A DNA stretch of 64,000 bases, taken from contig NC_046681.1 of assembly GCF_009870125.1 (NCBI RefSeq), positions 28,852,001 to 28,916,000 of the forward strand, in the 5' to 3' direction. The stretch's first letter is position 1, and every line of letters begins with the position of its first letter. Source of the DNA: Drosophila pseudoobscura (taxonomy: Eukaryota > Arthropoda > Insecta > Diptera > Drosophilidae). The position numbers were made by a program, and so were the translations under genes. Under the pieces are notes generated by a model. That model ran no database searches. It was not told the DNA's origin and worked only from the letters and a program-made list of their open reading frames with translations. Below are positions 47,841-57,589 of the stretch, one piece after another.

Positions 47841-48306
47841 TTTAATGGGGGGGTTGCTGACATTATTTCTAGTGGGCTTGTAGTGGGCACCAACAATTAC
47901 GCCAGGAGCACATACCTTGGACCTCCCGAAATGACAAGGAGCTACGGCGGAATCACCCGCGGAGGAGGTACCGACGCAGAGGTGACTGGAAAGTCGGAGA
48001 AAACAGCGGACCCAAAAGGCCCAGTGTTCAGGTGCCGGCGGGCAGATCAGCAGATCAGGTGAAAGATACCGTGGTTTATTTTGTTAATAGTTAAAAGTTA
48101 GGATGTATTATTTTCGGTTCCACGGTTCCACGTTTTTACATCGGTATACTCTGGTATATTTTGAAAAAGAGACGGTATATTTCGGTATATTTCTGAGGTT
48201 AGACGGTATATTTTTTTCGATATGCCAGAGTGACATGCCAACATAATTTTTTTCCAAATTACCGATTTAACCAAATAAAAACTAAAAGTTTAATAATTTC
48301 AACAAG
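47841..48306. other. Intergenic region upstream of Sgt
   Basis: Holds an open plus-strand frame (47826-48062) with no recognisable domain and no splice support, then the motif-6 cluster described separately. It probably includes the divergent promoter of the palindrome gene and Sgt. Confidence 0.4.
48150..48214 (+). promoter_or_regulatory. Motif-6 cluster upstream of Sgt
   Basis: Four GGTATATTT cores in 65 bases (starting near 48153, 48173, 48184 and 48204). One matches KTYRGTATWTTT exactly (48181-48192). They lie 95-155 bases before the Sgt start codon, good spacing for a TATA-less promoter. Confidence 0.6.
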
Positions 48307-49371
48307 ATGCCAGACGCCGTGCAGCAAAGTTTTGTCCGTTCCTTCATAGACTATTTGAAGAAGCAGCTGGATCTGATGTCCCCCGATCAGAGCGAGAGCA
48401 TTGAGGTGGCCATCCAGTGCCTGCAGGCGGCATTTGATGTCGGCGAAGAGGAAACGGAGGCCGAGCAAATCGAAGCCACCGCACAGAGCACAACGAGTTC
48501 ACAGCCCGGCACAGATGCAGCTGCTACAAGTAGCAGCACATCCTCTACCACTGCCGTGAACACCAAGAATATCGACATGTTCGAGCTCTTCCAGTCGCTG
48601 TACATTGAACGCAATCCAGAGTCCCTGGCGCTGGCCGAGTCAATCAAGAACGAGGGCAACCGCCTGATGAAGGAGTGTAAGTACAACGAGGCCCTGCTGC
48701 AGTACAACCGCGCCATCACCTTCGACCCCAAGAACCCGATATTCTACTGCAACCGCGCTGCTGCCCACATCCGTCTGGGTGACAACGAGCGCGCTGTCAC
48801 CGACTGCAAGTCATCCCTTCTTTACAACAACAACTACAGCAAGGCTTATAGCCGCCTGGGCGTCGCCTACTCGAACATGGGAAAGTTCAACGAGGCGGAG
48901 CAGGCCTACCGCAAGGCCATTGAATTGGAGCCGGAAAATCTCGATTACAGGAACAACCTGGAAGTGAACCGCAATTCACGCAATCAGCCCCCGCAACTTT
49001 CGCACCTAACCGACGGCCTGAACGCAATGCTGGCTAATCCCACGATCCGCAATCTGTTCAGTAGCGCCGAGATTGACCTCACGCAGCTGCAATCGATGAC
49101 CCAGAATCCCATGGTAATGAACACTATTGGCCAACTGTTTGCCACCATGGGCACCCCAGGCGTCGGCGGAGGACCCGCTGCTCCCGGTGGGGCTGGCCCT
49201 GGCGGTGACGGTGGTGGCGCCGCTCCACAGATCCCACCCATGCCCAACGATATGATGCAGCTGTTCCAAGCATTCGCCAGCCAACTGGTGGGGCCCCAGA
49301 ACCCAGGCGCCGGCAATCCTAATGCTGGTAACGGAGAACAGCCGGGCAACCAGCCGCCCCCGAGCATCTGA
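48307..49371 (+). CDS. Sgt: Small glutamine-rich TPR co-chaperone SGT
   Basis: Cytosolic co-chaperone that hands tail-anchored and exposed hydrophobic proteins to the BAG6/GET pathway and binds Hsp70/Hsp90 C-termini. Single exon of 354 residues, intronless in its coding part. The N-terminal homodimerisation domain (QQSFVRSFIDYLKKQL, IEVAIQCLQAAFDV) is followed by a Ser/Thr/Ala linker. Three TPR repeats come next (about residues 115-220: AESIKNEGNRLMKECKYNEA, NRAAAHIRLGDNERAVTDC, SRLGVAYSNMGKFNEAEQAY), then a C-terminal Gly/Pro/Asn/Gln-rich region with NPMVMNTIGQLFATMGTPG-type methionine-rich substrate-binding segments. The motif-6 cluster just upstream suits broad expression. Confidence 0.93.
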   Translation: MPDAVQQSFVRSFIDYLKKQLDLMSPDQSESIEVAIQCLQAAFDVGEEETEAEQIEATAQSTTSSQPGTDAAATSSSTSSTTAVNTKNIDMFELFQSLYIERNPESLALAESIKNEGNRLMKECKYNEALLQYNRAITFDPKNPIFYCNRAAAHIRLGDNERAVTDCKSSLLYNNNYSKAYSRLGVAYSNMGKFNEAEQAYRKAIELEPENLDYRNNLEVNRNSRNQPPQLSHLTDGLNAMLANPTIRNLFSSAEIDLTQLQSMTQNPMVMNTIGQLFATMGTPGVGGGPAAPGGAGPGGDGGGAAPQIPPMPNDMMQLFQAFASQLVGPQNPGAGNPNAGNGEQPGNQPPPSI

Positions 49372-50592
49372 AAAACAAACTATAATTACTGTATTTTTAA
49401 TGTTTAAAAAGTTTCGATTACACATAACATACATATACATAAATATATATTTTTATTGATGGTAATAAATATATACCTACAAAAATATGATTTTATCAGA
49501 GAAACATAGAACTTTCTCGAACATTTCTTCGATGAGAAACTTTTTCCATGGAGATTACATAATTCAGCGAATATTACTTATTCATCCCTCTGCCAAACAT
49601 AAATATATTCCTTTTAGAAAATATAAATGGCCGAAGCATTTGATACCCTTCCCAATATATCGTTCTTGCTTTAATTTGAAAATTTAGTTGAAGAAACACA
49701 TTACTTAACTGCACCTTGTTTTCTTCTGTGCTTTGCAAACATAGGCAGAAAATCATAATACCCTCGCCAAAGGGCTGGCAATAAAACGGCTTTGATTTTT
49801 GTAAGTGTTCGTTCTTTAATGTTGCTTTTATTGGATTCAAAAAATTTATATTTTGCGGTTTGCAGCTCTCTAAGTGGTACAATTATTGATTATATGTTAA
49901 ATAAAAACTAATAATTATGCACGTATTGCTTGTAAAAGAAACAAAAGCCGGTTCAAAAAACTCCGTGGCACACAAATAGAATTGGTTGCAATGCCTCGTT
50001 GGAGAACAAAGAATCGGGTTTCAAGATTATGCGGTTATTGTTATTTATGTGGCTTTAATTATGGATTACGTTTAATTAAGTTTATAGTTTGATTTTGCAA
50101 GAATTCTTTTGGCTGGCTCTATTTTTAAATCTTATAATAGACAGAATCGAGTTGGTGGAGCGTGATGTAATTTGAAACAAGAGCAACGTACGCACGAGTA
50201 ATGATAATGAGAAGAATGAACGTGGAGCTTGGCGGTTTTTAAAGATTTTATAGCCAAAAATCTTTCACAAAACAATAAAAGCAATGAGAGCTAGTGTTGA
50301 ATTTTTTTTAAAAATGTTGCTTGCCCTTACACTCCGGGAAAAATTGTGCAATTCTGTAAAAAACCAAAGGGAGAAAGTTAATTGGAAAACTGACATTACT
50401 TACCAGCCGCCGCCAAGAGAAGTCGATTCGTTTGCTTTTGTTTTGTTGTAGTAGACCCTGGCCTAAAGTCAGGACTATTGAAGTTGTTTTATTGTGGACG
50501 AAGATTTGGGATATTCTAATCTCTGGTAATTGATTTTAGTTTTAGGACTAGGAAAGACAATCCATGCAGAAAGGTGCAGAGTGGCTGGTGCT
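49372..50592. other. AT-rich intergenic region between Sgt and Aac11 (convergent)
   Basis: Contains the Sgt 3' end with AATAAA near 49465 and long AT-rich DNA. A minus-strand open frame (49574-49882) has no coding character. No repeat family recognised. Confidence 0.5.
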
Positions 50593-52624
50593 TCAATATC
50601 TGTTGTAGCGTCGATTCCTGTAACCACCGCCACCGCCACGCTGCCTCCCGCGGTTATTGTTGCCGTAGTTTGGATTAACTTTGTGCGAGTATTTTCCAGA
50701 TGGTGGCGAATAAAATTTCTGATCGTTGGATGGTCGCGACTTCTTCTCTACGTCCTGGTCTTTCTCCTTGCCGTTGGCTTCGGGTTTCTCCCCGAATGTG
50801 ATGGGTGCATGTCGTTTGCCCAGCTTGTTCTGGATATAAACAGATAGTTTGAAGTTTTTTGAGCTACAGAATCATATAAATTGTTCATATTCTTACAGCT
50901 TTTGGCACAATCCAGGATAATACAATATCATGCTTGAATATGGGTGGTGAATGGAACAAATCGCGTATCAATACATTGATATTTGATGTTGTTTTCAGCG
51001 CCGTTTGCTTCAGTTGATTCTCCTCTGTCTTCAACTCCTCGGCTGATTTTCCCTTTAAAGCCTCCTCTAGTTTTTTAATATACCTGCCAAAAGATAAGGA
51101 AAATTGGTAATCATTCTATTGATTATGTCTGTATCGAGTGTGATGCCTACCCCTGTGTTCCCCTGGCTAGATATTGCAATCTAGCACGAAAGTCTTTCAG
51201 TTTCTCAGCGTCTTCTACAAAACTTAAATTAGTTGGATGTTTCTTGCCAAGCGTGTGCAGTGCATAGAGCAGGCATTCGGCATGCGAAAACTCAAACGAG
51301 GGTGGCACATCTACCAGATCCACCTCGCTCAGCTTGGGCAATGGCATGTACTCCTGTAAAATCATCAAAAGGCGTTAAAAATTAAATAATTTGGATGAAG
51401 TATGTTTGAAATACCAACCAGTAATACATTATAGACATTATTGATGCGTTCGTTAGCATTCTCGAGCTTGTCCGTGTTGGTTATCATCTCGGCAAATACT
51501 TTAAGCAATCTTAATTGGATTTGATCTTGTGACACTGCTGTGGCGATCATGTTCCATGTCGGAATAGGCAACAGTTTGTCGCAGACATGGGCAACGAAAG
51601 CAGTCGATTTGATAGTTTTCTATGGGTAGCATAAAGAAGAGGTTTAGATTTGTGGATACTTAATGCAAGTCCCTTTACTCACCGAAAAGTATGGTGCAGC
51701 AGCAGTGGCACATTGAACGAAACGTTCCACAACCTCATCATCTACAGCAATGATATCTGTATCTGTGTTATTGAGCTCTGCCTGTTCCGTTGCCAGCTTG
51801 ACAAGCTCGGCGTGTCCGGTAATGGTGTTGCCCAGTTTTGTGGCACCCAAAATGGTCATACACAAATGAAACTCATCGGCCGTGACATCCTGCAGGGCCT
51901 TCTTGATCTCCTCGACAATATATTCTTCAATCTCCTTGGTTATAACAGTGGGACCCATGGTCAACAACTTGGTTGAAATAAACTTGAAGCAGCGCTCTCT
52001 TGTGGGCTCATCGCCCGTGTTGATTTGTTGGAATATACCGGTTACAACGCTCTTTGTGTCCATTTTGATGATACTTAGCAGTGAATTGTTCACTTGCTGC
52101 AGCTCTGTGGCATCGTCCAGTATCAGCAGCTGAGCGAGAGTGTCGGCCACGCGCGTAGTCGCATCCGGATTTCCCTGACATAATTTGGGCAAATCTTTAA
52201 TGGCCTGACGGCGAATCTGGAAAATATGCCATAACATAACATAATGAAGTTAATCGAGAACGAGGAGAGCTCATGTGCGTGCAAACCTGGTTGTCATCAT
52301 CTTCGCAAAGATCGAACTGTGCATCAATAGCTGTTTCGGCCAAATCGGGGAAGTGCTTAAAAAAGTTTCCAATAAATTGCGATGCCAAGCGCTTCTCCTT
52401 TGACGAGCCTTTTACAGCCTTCAGTATTTCCTTATACTCATCCACGTGCTGTAATGAAATGCAAGAACATAACATATTTATTTCTCGCCAAATTCCACAT
52501 AGCAACTACAGTTGTAGTGCCGCGTCTTTCAGCAATGGCGGACCGAGCCGCGTACCTCAGAAATTTTATCGCCCGCCTCGGACAATATCTCGTAGCATTT
52601 GTAAAGTCGCTCTATGTTGTCCAT
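50593..52624 (-). CDS. Aac11: Apoptosis inhibitor 5 homologue
   Basis: Nuclear alpha-helical solenoid (HEAT/ARM-like) protein. It opposes E2F-driven apoptosis and binds Acinus in flies and mammals. Seven exons (52556-52624, 52287-52448, 51683-52216, 51419-51619, 51151-51353, 50897-51083, 50593-50829), all in phase, give about 530 residues. Motifs shared with human API5 include KEKRLASQFIGNFFKHFPDL, AIDAQFDLCEDDD, IRRQAIKDLPKL, EYMPLPKL, ECLLYALHTLGKKHP and EKLKDFRARLQYLARG. The last exon is a basic Gly/Arg-rich tail (nuclear-localisation and RNA-binding type, ending RNRRYNRY). Motif-6 elements and a dispersed repeat lie upstream. Confidence 0.93.
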
Positions 52625-52777
52625 CTTTCTTAATCAATATACTTCAATAATCACAACAAAATTACACTTTTGCAGTCACTTTTTCACAGATAAACGAATT
52701 TTATAAGCGACAAAGTCCCCACTCCACTTTTTTAATTCCAAAATGGTGAGCAGATTGTCGATAAAATATAATCCAGA

Positions 52778-52830
52778 AATATACCAAAATATACCGTCCA
52801 ATTTTAAAAACATACCGTAAATATACTGAC
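52778..52830 (-). promoter_or_regulatory. Motif-6 elements upstream of Aac11
   Basis: On the minus strand, exact KTYRGTATWTTT matches lie at 52778-52789 and 52819-52830, with further near-copies between. They are 150-210 bases before the Aac11 ATG. The distal one is inside the dispersed repeat at the same place as in the GCS2beta copy. Confidence 0.6.
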
Positions 52831-53095
52831 GAATTCAAGTTCTGTTCTAAATATTCCTCGATTCTAATATTCCGTCAAATATTACTAGCTAAATAGATCT
52901 CTCAGCGCTGCCCACATAATTTTATCCGAATAATGAATCAATTTTCTACTTGACTAGATCTTTTTAAATACTTTACTTGTTTTCTTGATGCGACGATTGT
53001 TGTTTTTGCTCCTCAACAACAATGTAGCGTCTCGTTATGATGAAAAACCGAACTTAGCCCACTCCACAGCCCTCTATTTCAATAGTTTAACTACT
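52800..53095 (-). repeat. Dispersed repeat copy 2, upstream of Aac11
   Basis: Reverse complement of the copy at 40,013-40,330, so it has the same orientation relative to Aac11 as copy 1 has to GCS2beta. Similarity runs from TCAGTATATTT next to the gene out to GGGCTAAGTTCGG. Confidence 0.65.
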
Positions 53096-53289
53096 TCAGG
53101 TAAATGGCTGAAAATACTTGCGATTGTAACTTATTGTTGTAGATTCCTGCCATCTTTCATCTGAACTTAAAAATAACAGCACTAACTTTCACCTGAACTG
53201 CGCTAAAATTATTAAATGTTCATTATTTTCGGTGAAAAATTGAAATACCCCTATCGCTTATAACAGGTTAATCGTTCTCCGTCAAGGAT

Positions 53290-53410
53290 TGGAAACCATA
53301 TTGGTCAATTTTGATGTTCCGTCGAATATTACAAGCTAGATGCAATATTTAGCTATGCCCACATATTTTTATAGGATTGATGAATCAATTTTCTACTTAA
53401 CTGCCTTACT
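53290..53410 (-). repeat. Partial third copy of the same dispersed repeat
   Basis: Shares TTCCGTCGAATATTACAAGC, TATGCCCACATA and ATGAATCAATTTTCTACTTA with copy 2, in the same orientation, about 470 bases further out. A fourth, very weak trace may lie near 53,480-53,540. Confidence 0.5.
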
Positions 53411-54001
53411 CTTATTACTAGCTTTTATTGGATTTTGCGTAAAAAAGGGTTTTAGAAAAAATAGACAAACAATTTCTCAATTTTGGTATACCGTTGAATA
53501 ATGCTGACTACCTAAAACCCTCTGATCTACAAGATTAGCTAATTTTAAGTACTTATTTTCATTATATATTGTCTAATACAAAGTTGAAACAAAAAAGATC
53601 AACAAAAACAGTATGTATGGTGACAACAGTGAGTATGGAATGTACTGCGAGGACGATTTGGTAGCGAAAAACCTGCGAATGGAAGTTTCTATACCCTATC
53701 TTCCTTAATATACATTTAATAATTAAATGTAATATATTGATGAAATTTATCAAATATGCCATTATACACCAATATAGCGTACATATGTATGTATACCGTC
53801 TGCTCAATTTTCAACTCAAAAAATACCGTTTCGATAGCAATACCGAAAAAGGTACTTTCGATCTACATATAAACTGGATGGTAGCGCTTTTTTTGATTTG
53901 CTTCATATTCATTAATGATGTTTCCAAAGCTCAGCTAAATATGATAAACAATTTTTTTTTTTTGCTAGATATGTTTTAATTATGAGGTAATTAAAAAATC
54001 T
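53411..54001. other. AT-rich non-coding stretch at the edge of the zinc-finger cluster
   Basis: No gene seen. Contains ATGTATGTATAC-type runs and the 3' flank of the first zinc-finger gene. Confidence 0.45.
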
Positions 54002-55126
54002 TTACAGAGGATCATTATATAGGGTTGCAGCAGGAGAAATTGTAGTGTCGACACTCAGCGTGCTTGCGGATATGTTGTCGAGGGTTTCGGAAAGAGGGAA
54101 GGATGACACGTTCTTTGTGTGAATAAGGGTATGTCTTTTAAGAATACCTTTGAGTTTAAAAGATTCGGGGCAGTAGGAACATTTGTAGGGCCGTTCATCT
54201 GAGTGCGTCCTGATGTGAGTCAAGAGATTTCCTCTCTTGCTAAAAGATTTCGAGCAATACGAACACTGGTGTGGCGAGAGTTCACCTGTGTGAGTACGGG
54301 TGTGCATTTGAAGATAGTAGTTTTGATTAAATGACTTAGGACAGAGAGTGCACTTATATGGTCGCTCCCCGGTGTGTGTTCGGATGTGTACCTGGAGGTC
54401 GGAATTTTGTATAAAGGACTTCGAGCAGAGCGAACATTTGTAGGGTCGATAACCAGTGTGCGTTCGAATATGACTCTGAAGAATGTCAGATCGAGTAAAG
54501 GACTTGGAGCAGTAAGTGCACTTGTAGGGTCGCTCCCCCGTGTGGGTGCGGTTGTGTACTTGGAGATGGGACTTTTGTTGAAATGACTTTGTACAGTGAG
54601 AGCATTGATATGGTCGATCACCTGTGTGATTTCGGGTATGTGATTCAAGATTGGATTTTTGGATGAAGGACTTTGAGCAGTGTGAACATTGGTAGGGTCG
54701 TTCATTTGTATGCATTTGTACGTGTCTCTGCAGATGGAATTTTTGTTTGAAACTCATCGGGCAATGAGGACATTTGAACATCATGGCCTCGGCTTTAAAA
54801 TGGTTTGACCGCTCACTTCCACTAGCTGACATTTGCCATTTCTCGTCTTCCAGATTATAGCATAAATCTTCTTCTATATCGTCCTCCATCACTGGGAAAT
54901 ATAGTTGATGGCTCTGCTCATAGGTTTTTATAAGATTGAATGCATTTACAGCATCCTCAAGGCAAGGCGGACATATGTTCTCTGATAGTAAATCGCCTCG
55001 CCTTACCTCGTACCCAGTACACTGTGCTATCATGTCAGCAATGCAAGTGTCCCATGTGTGTGTCTCATCAAAAATGTTTGCGAGTGCTCCGGAGTTTCCC
55101 ATGCAAACTCTGCACATTTCCTCCAT
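54002..55126 (-). CDS. ZAD-C2H2 zinc-finger protein 1 (8 fingers)
   Basis: Probable DNA-binding transcription factor or chromatin protein of the insect-specific ZAD family. Single coding exon of 374 residues. The N-terminal ZAD (residues 1-75) has its paired zinc ligands in CRVC and CPPC. An acidic linker follows with the EEDLCYNLEDEKWQMSASGS region, then eight C2H2 fingers joined by TGERPY-type linkers from about residue 117 to 345, and a short Ser/Thr/Pro tail. The ATG lies four bases after a splice acceptor (ACTTGCAG), so there is a 5'UTR intron. The ZAD is nearly identical to those of the genes at 60222 and 62835, so this is a young tandem family. DNA target unknown. Confidence 0.88.
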   Translation of the reverse strand: MEEMCRVCMGNSGALANIFDETHTWDTCIADMIAQCTGYEVRRGDLLSENICPPCLEDAVNAFNLIKTYEQSHQLYFPVMEDDIEEDLCYNLEDEKWQMSASGSERSNHFKAEAMMFKCPHCPMSFKQKFHLQRHVQMHTNERPYQCSHCSKSFIQKSNLESHTRNHTGDRPYQCSHCTKSFQQKSHLQVHNRTHTGERPYKCTYCSKSFTRSDILQSHIRTHTGYRPYKCSLCSKSFIQNSDLQVHIRTHTGERPYKCTLCPKSFNQNYYLQMHTRTHTGELSPHQCSYCSKSFSKRGNLLTHIRTHSDERPYKCSYCPESFKLKGILKRHTLIHTKNVSSFPLSETLDNISASTLSVDTTISPAATLYNDPL

Positions 55127-55294
55127 TGTCCTGCAAGTAAATGAATCTTCAATAAAGGGAGTCTAGGAACGCAACATTACTTGCGGGAATCGAGTCGACA
55201 TAACAATAACCAACCAAATTGTGCGGCTTCTTCGAATTTCTAATGTTTCCTTGCTCCAATTTGTTTTGTTTCAAGAAAATTTTTACGAAAACTG

Positions 55295-55320
55295 TGCTGT
55301 TAGGCGCCAAAAACATCTGT
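55295..55320 (-). promoter_or_regulatory. Shared upstream element of ZAD gene 1
   Basis: TGCTGTTAGGCGCCAAAAAC and the following ATCTGT lie about 169 bases before the ATG. The same block recurs 165 and 166 bases before the other two ZAD genes. Confidence 0.5.
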
Positions 55321-55370
55321 TGTAATATTATGTTAGCGGAATAATTCGTATGGGCTGGTTCTTTTAAAAT

Positions 55371-55946
55371 ATGGGTATGCCTGAAAATGAATTAGATTGG
55401 CTTGGTATTAATATTGCCTTCCTGCTTCGCAACTGTGTTGTAGCGTTCTGTGAACCTCTCAAAATTCTATTCACAAATTCGCTGTTAACGGGTCAGTTTA
55501 TTGGTAAGTGGAAAGCTGCCACGATTACGCCAATTTTTAAGAGAGGTACCAAAAATCTCATTTCCAATTATAGACCAATTGCCAAACTCAGCAATGTTTC
55601 AAAACTTCTAAAGCGAATCATTGCCAGAAAGATCACCTTCCTCATGAAATCGTACATTAGCCCAAATCAGCATGGTTTTACGCCGGGTAGATCAACAACC
55701 ACTAATCTCATTGCTTTCAGTAATTTCTGCACTCGTGTCTTTGAAATGCACTCTCAAGTCGACGTTGTGTATACTGACTTTGCTAAAGCCTTTGACAAAG
55801 TCTCCCACTGTGCTTTAATAGCCAAGCTGCATCGGTTGGGGATTCATTCCTGCCTGCTCAGTTGGTTTAGGTCGTATCTTGAGCGGCGAGATTATGTCGT
55901 ATTGATAAATGGAAAGCCTTCGGACCCATTCTTGGAAAAAAATTAA
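55371..55946 (+). mobile_element. Truncated non-LTR retrotransposon reverse-transcriptase fragment
   Basis: A 191-codon frame with the start of a LINE-type reverse transcriptase: ITPIFKRGTKNLISNYRPI, then SPNQHGFTPGRSTTTNLI, then palm motif A in DVVYTDFAKAFDKVSH, and a LERRDYVVLINGKPSDPF segment. The frame stops before the expected catalytic (Y/F)ADD motif. The upstream endonuclease and gag-like parts are absent, so it is a dead fragment. Jockey/I-like superfamilies are possible, but the clade is not determined. It lies between two zinc-finger genes. Confidence 0.8.
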
Positions 55947-56293
55947 AATCTACTACAAGTCGGGCTTAGAGATGATTTCTTGTAAGATTTATTATATACG
56001 TATATAATTCCATAAATTAATTTTCTTCATACATGTATGTTATGTATTTATTCTTTAAATCGAAACTGTTCAGAATAATAAATCTAATCTATTATTTTTC
56101 CATATTCTATTGTATTGTGTTTGTTATATGTAGTCAGCTTAGGTTGAAATTGTGACGGATCTTTTTTGAGGATCCCAATTGTTGACCATCTAGATAAAGT
56201 AGTTCCTCAGTACCGTCCTAAAGTACCTTAATTAGCGTTGTATCCCATTCAAATAGTTTCAATAATTCACTCGCATTCGAATCTTCGAAGTCT
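55947..56293. other. AT-rich flank between RT fragment and zinc-finger gene 2
   Basis: No gene or clear repeat. It may hold the remaining 3' end of the retroelement and the 3'UTR of the zinc-finger gene. Confidence 0.4.
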
Positions 56294-57589
56294 TTAAAGA
56301 GGTTCCGGTTCATCTTTGAAGGGTAAGAACTCGTAGGGTTCAGGAATGACACATAAGTCATTGTTTGTGTGGGTAAGGATGTGCTTTGTGTAGCTTTTGT
56401 TTTTGTGTTTAAATGACTTGGAGCAGTAGGAGCATTTGAAGGGTAGCTCCCCCGTGTGGGTACGACTGTGTCTTTGGAGATGATATTTCTGTTTAAATGA
56501 CTTCGAGCATTGAGAGCATTGGTAGGGTCGATCCCCTAAGTGAGTACGGATGTGTGCGACAAGCTTAGATTTGCGTAAGAAGGACATTGAGCAATCGCTG
56601 CATTTGTAGGGTCGTTCATCCGTGTGCATTTTGTCATCGCTTGTGTGAGTAAGGATGTGTTTTGTGTAGCTTTTGTTTTTGTATCTAAATGACTTGGAGC
56701 AGAAGGAGCATTTGAAGGGTAGCTCCCCCGTGTGGGTACGAATGTGTCCTTGGAGATGAGAGTTTTGTTGAAATGACTTCGAGCAGTGAGGGCATTTGTG
56801 GGGTCGATCCCCTGTGTGAATACGGATGTGTGCATTAAGTTTTGATTTGTGTAGAAAGGACCTTGAGCAATCGCTGCATTTGAAGGGTAGATCATCCGTG
56901 TGCATTCGAATGTGAGCTCGTAGGCTTTCTGGAAAGGTAAACAGTTTGGAACAGTGAGGACACTTGTAAGGTTCTTCTGTCTCCTTCGAGTGCGTGCGGA
57001 TATGCACTGTGAGGTGCTTGGATTGGGCATAGGCCTTAGGGCAGTGAGTACACTTAAACGGTCGCTCTCCCGTATGAGTACGGATGTGTTTTTCGAGCTC
57101 GTAGTTATGCTTAAAAAATTTTCCGCATTGGGAACATAGGAAGGTTCGATCATCTGTGTGGGTACGCATGTGTTCTGTGAGATAGGATTTTTGTTGAAAT
57201 GATTTTGTGCATTCAGAGCATTTGAAGGGTCGTTCACTCGAGTGCGTACGGATGTGTCTTTCAAGATTTGATTTTTGCGGGAAGGTTTTCGAGCATAACG
57301 AGCATTCGTAGGGTCTTTCACCAGTGTGGCTACGCATGTGTATTGTAAGATCGCATTCTCGTGGATAGGACTTCGAGCATTCGGAGCATTGGTAGGGTCG
57401 CTCGCCGATATGTGAACGGATGTGAACCGAAAGTGTTCCAGCCTGGGCAAAGCACTTAGAGCAGTGCTTACACTTATAGGGCTTCTTTTCAGTGTGCTTA
57501 CGGATGTGCAATTCAAATTCGTCTTTGTCCAAAAATCCTTTTAAGCAAATCTCGCACATTATATCGCTCCAATCTTTATTAGGTTCCAT
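56294..57589 (-). CDS. C2H2 zinc-finger protein without ZAD (14 fingers)
   Basis: 431 residues in one coding exon. It starts MEPNKDWSDIM and goes straight into the first finger (CEICLKGFLDKDEFELHIRKH region), so the ZAD of its neighbours is missing. I count 14 fingers. Fingers 9-11 and 12-14 look like a duplicated three-finger block: each block has a KSKL-containing finger, a QQNSHLQ/KQKYHLQ finger and a finger with the insertion YKNKSYTKHILTH. The same block closes the protein encoded at 58897-60222. The ATG follows a TTTACAG acceptor as in the ZAD genes. Probably a DNA-binding protein that lost or never had the ZAD; partner domain unknown. Confidence 0.87.
   Translation of the reverse strand: MEPNKDWSDIMCEICLKGFLDKDEFELHIRKHTEKKPYKCKHCSKCFAQAGTLSVHIRSHIGERPYQCSECSKSYPRECDLTIHMRSHTGERPYECSLCSKTFPQKSNLERHIRTHSSERPFKCSECTKSFQQKSYLTEHMRTHTDDRTFLCSQCGKFFKHNYELEKHIRTHTGERPFKCTHCPKAYAQSKHLTVHIRTHSKETEEPYKCPHCSKLFTFPESLRAHIRMHTDDLPFKCSDCSRSFLHKSKLNAHIRIHTGDRPHKCPHCSKSFQQNSHLQGHIRTHTGELPFKCSFCSKSFRYKNKSYTKHILTHTSDDKMHTDERPYKCSDCSMSFLRKSKLVAHIRTHLGDRPYQCSQCSKSFKQKYHLQRHSRTHTGELPFKCSYCSKSFKHKNKSYTKHILTHTNNDLCVIPEPYEFLPFKDEPEPL

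Noticed and set aside
47826..48062. 78-codon plus-strand frame upstream of Sgt
   Set aside because: No domain, no splice sites, and it overlaps the first exon and probable promoter of the minus-strand small gene.
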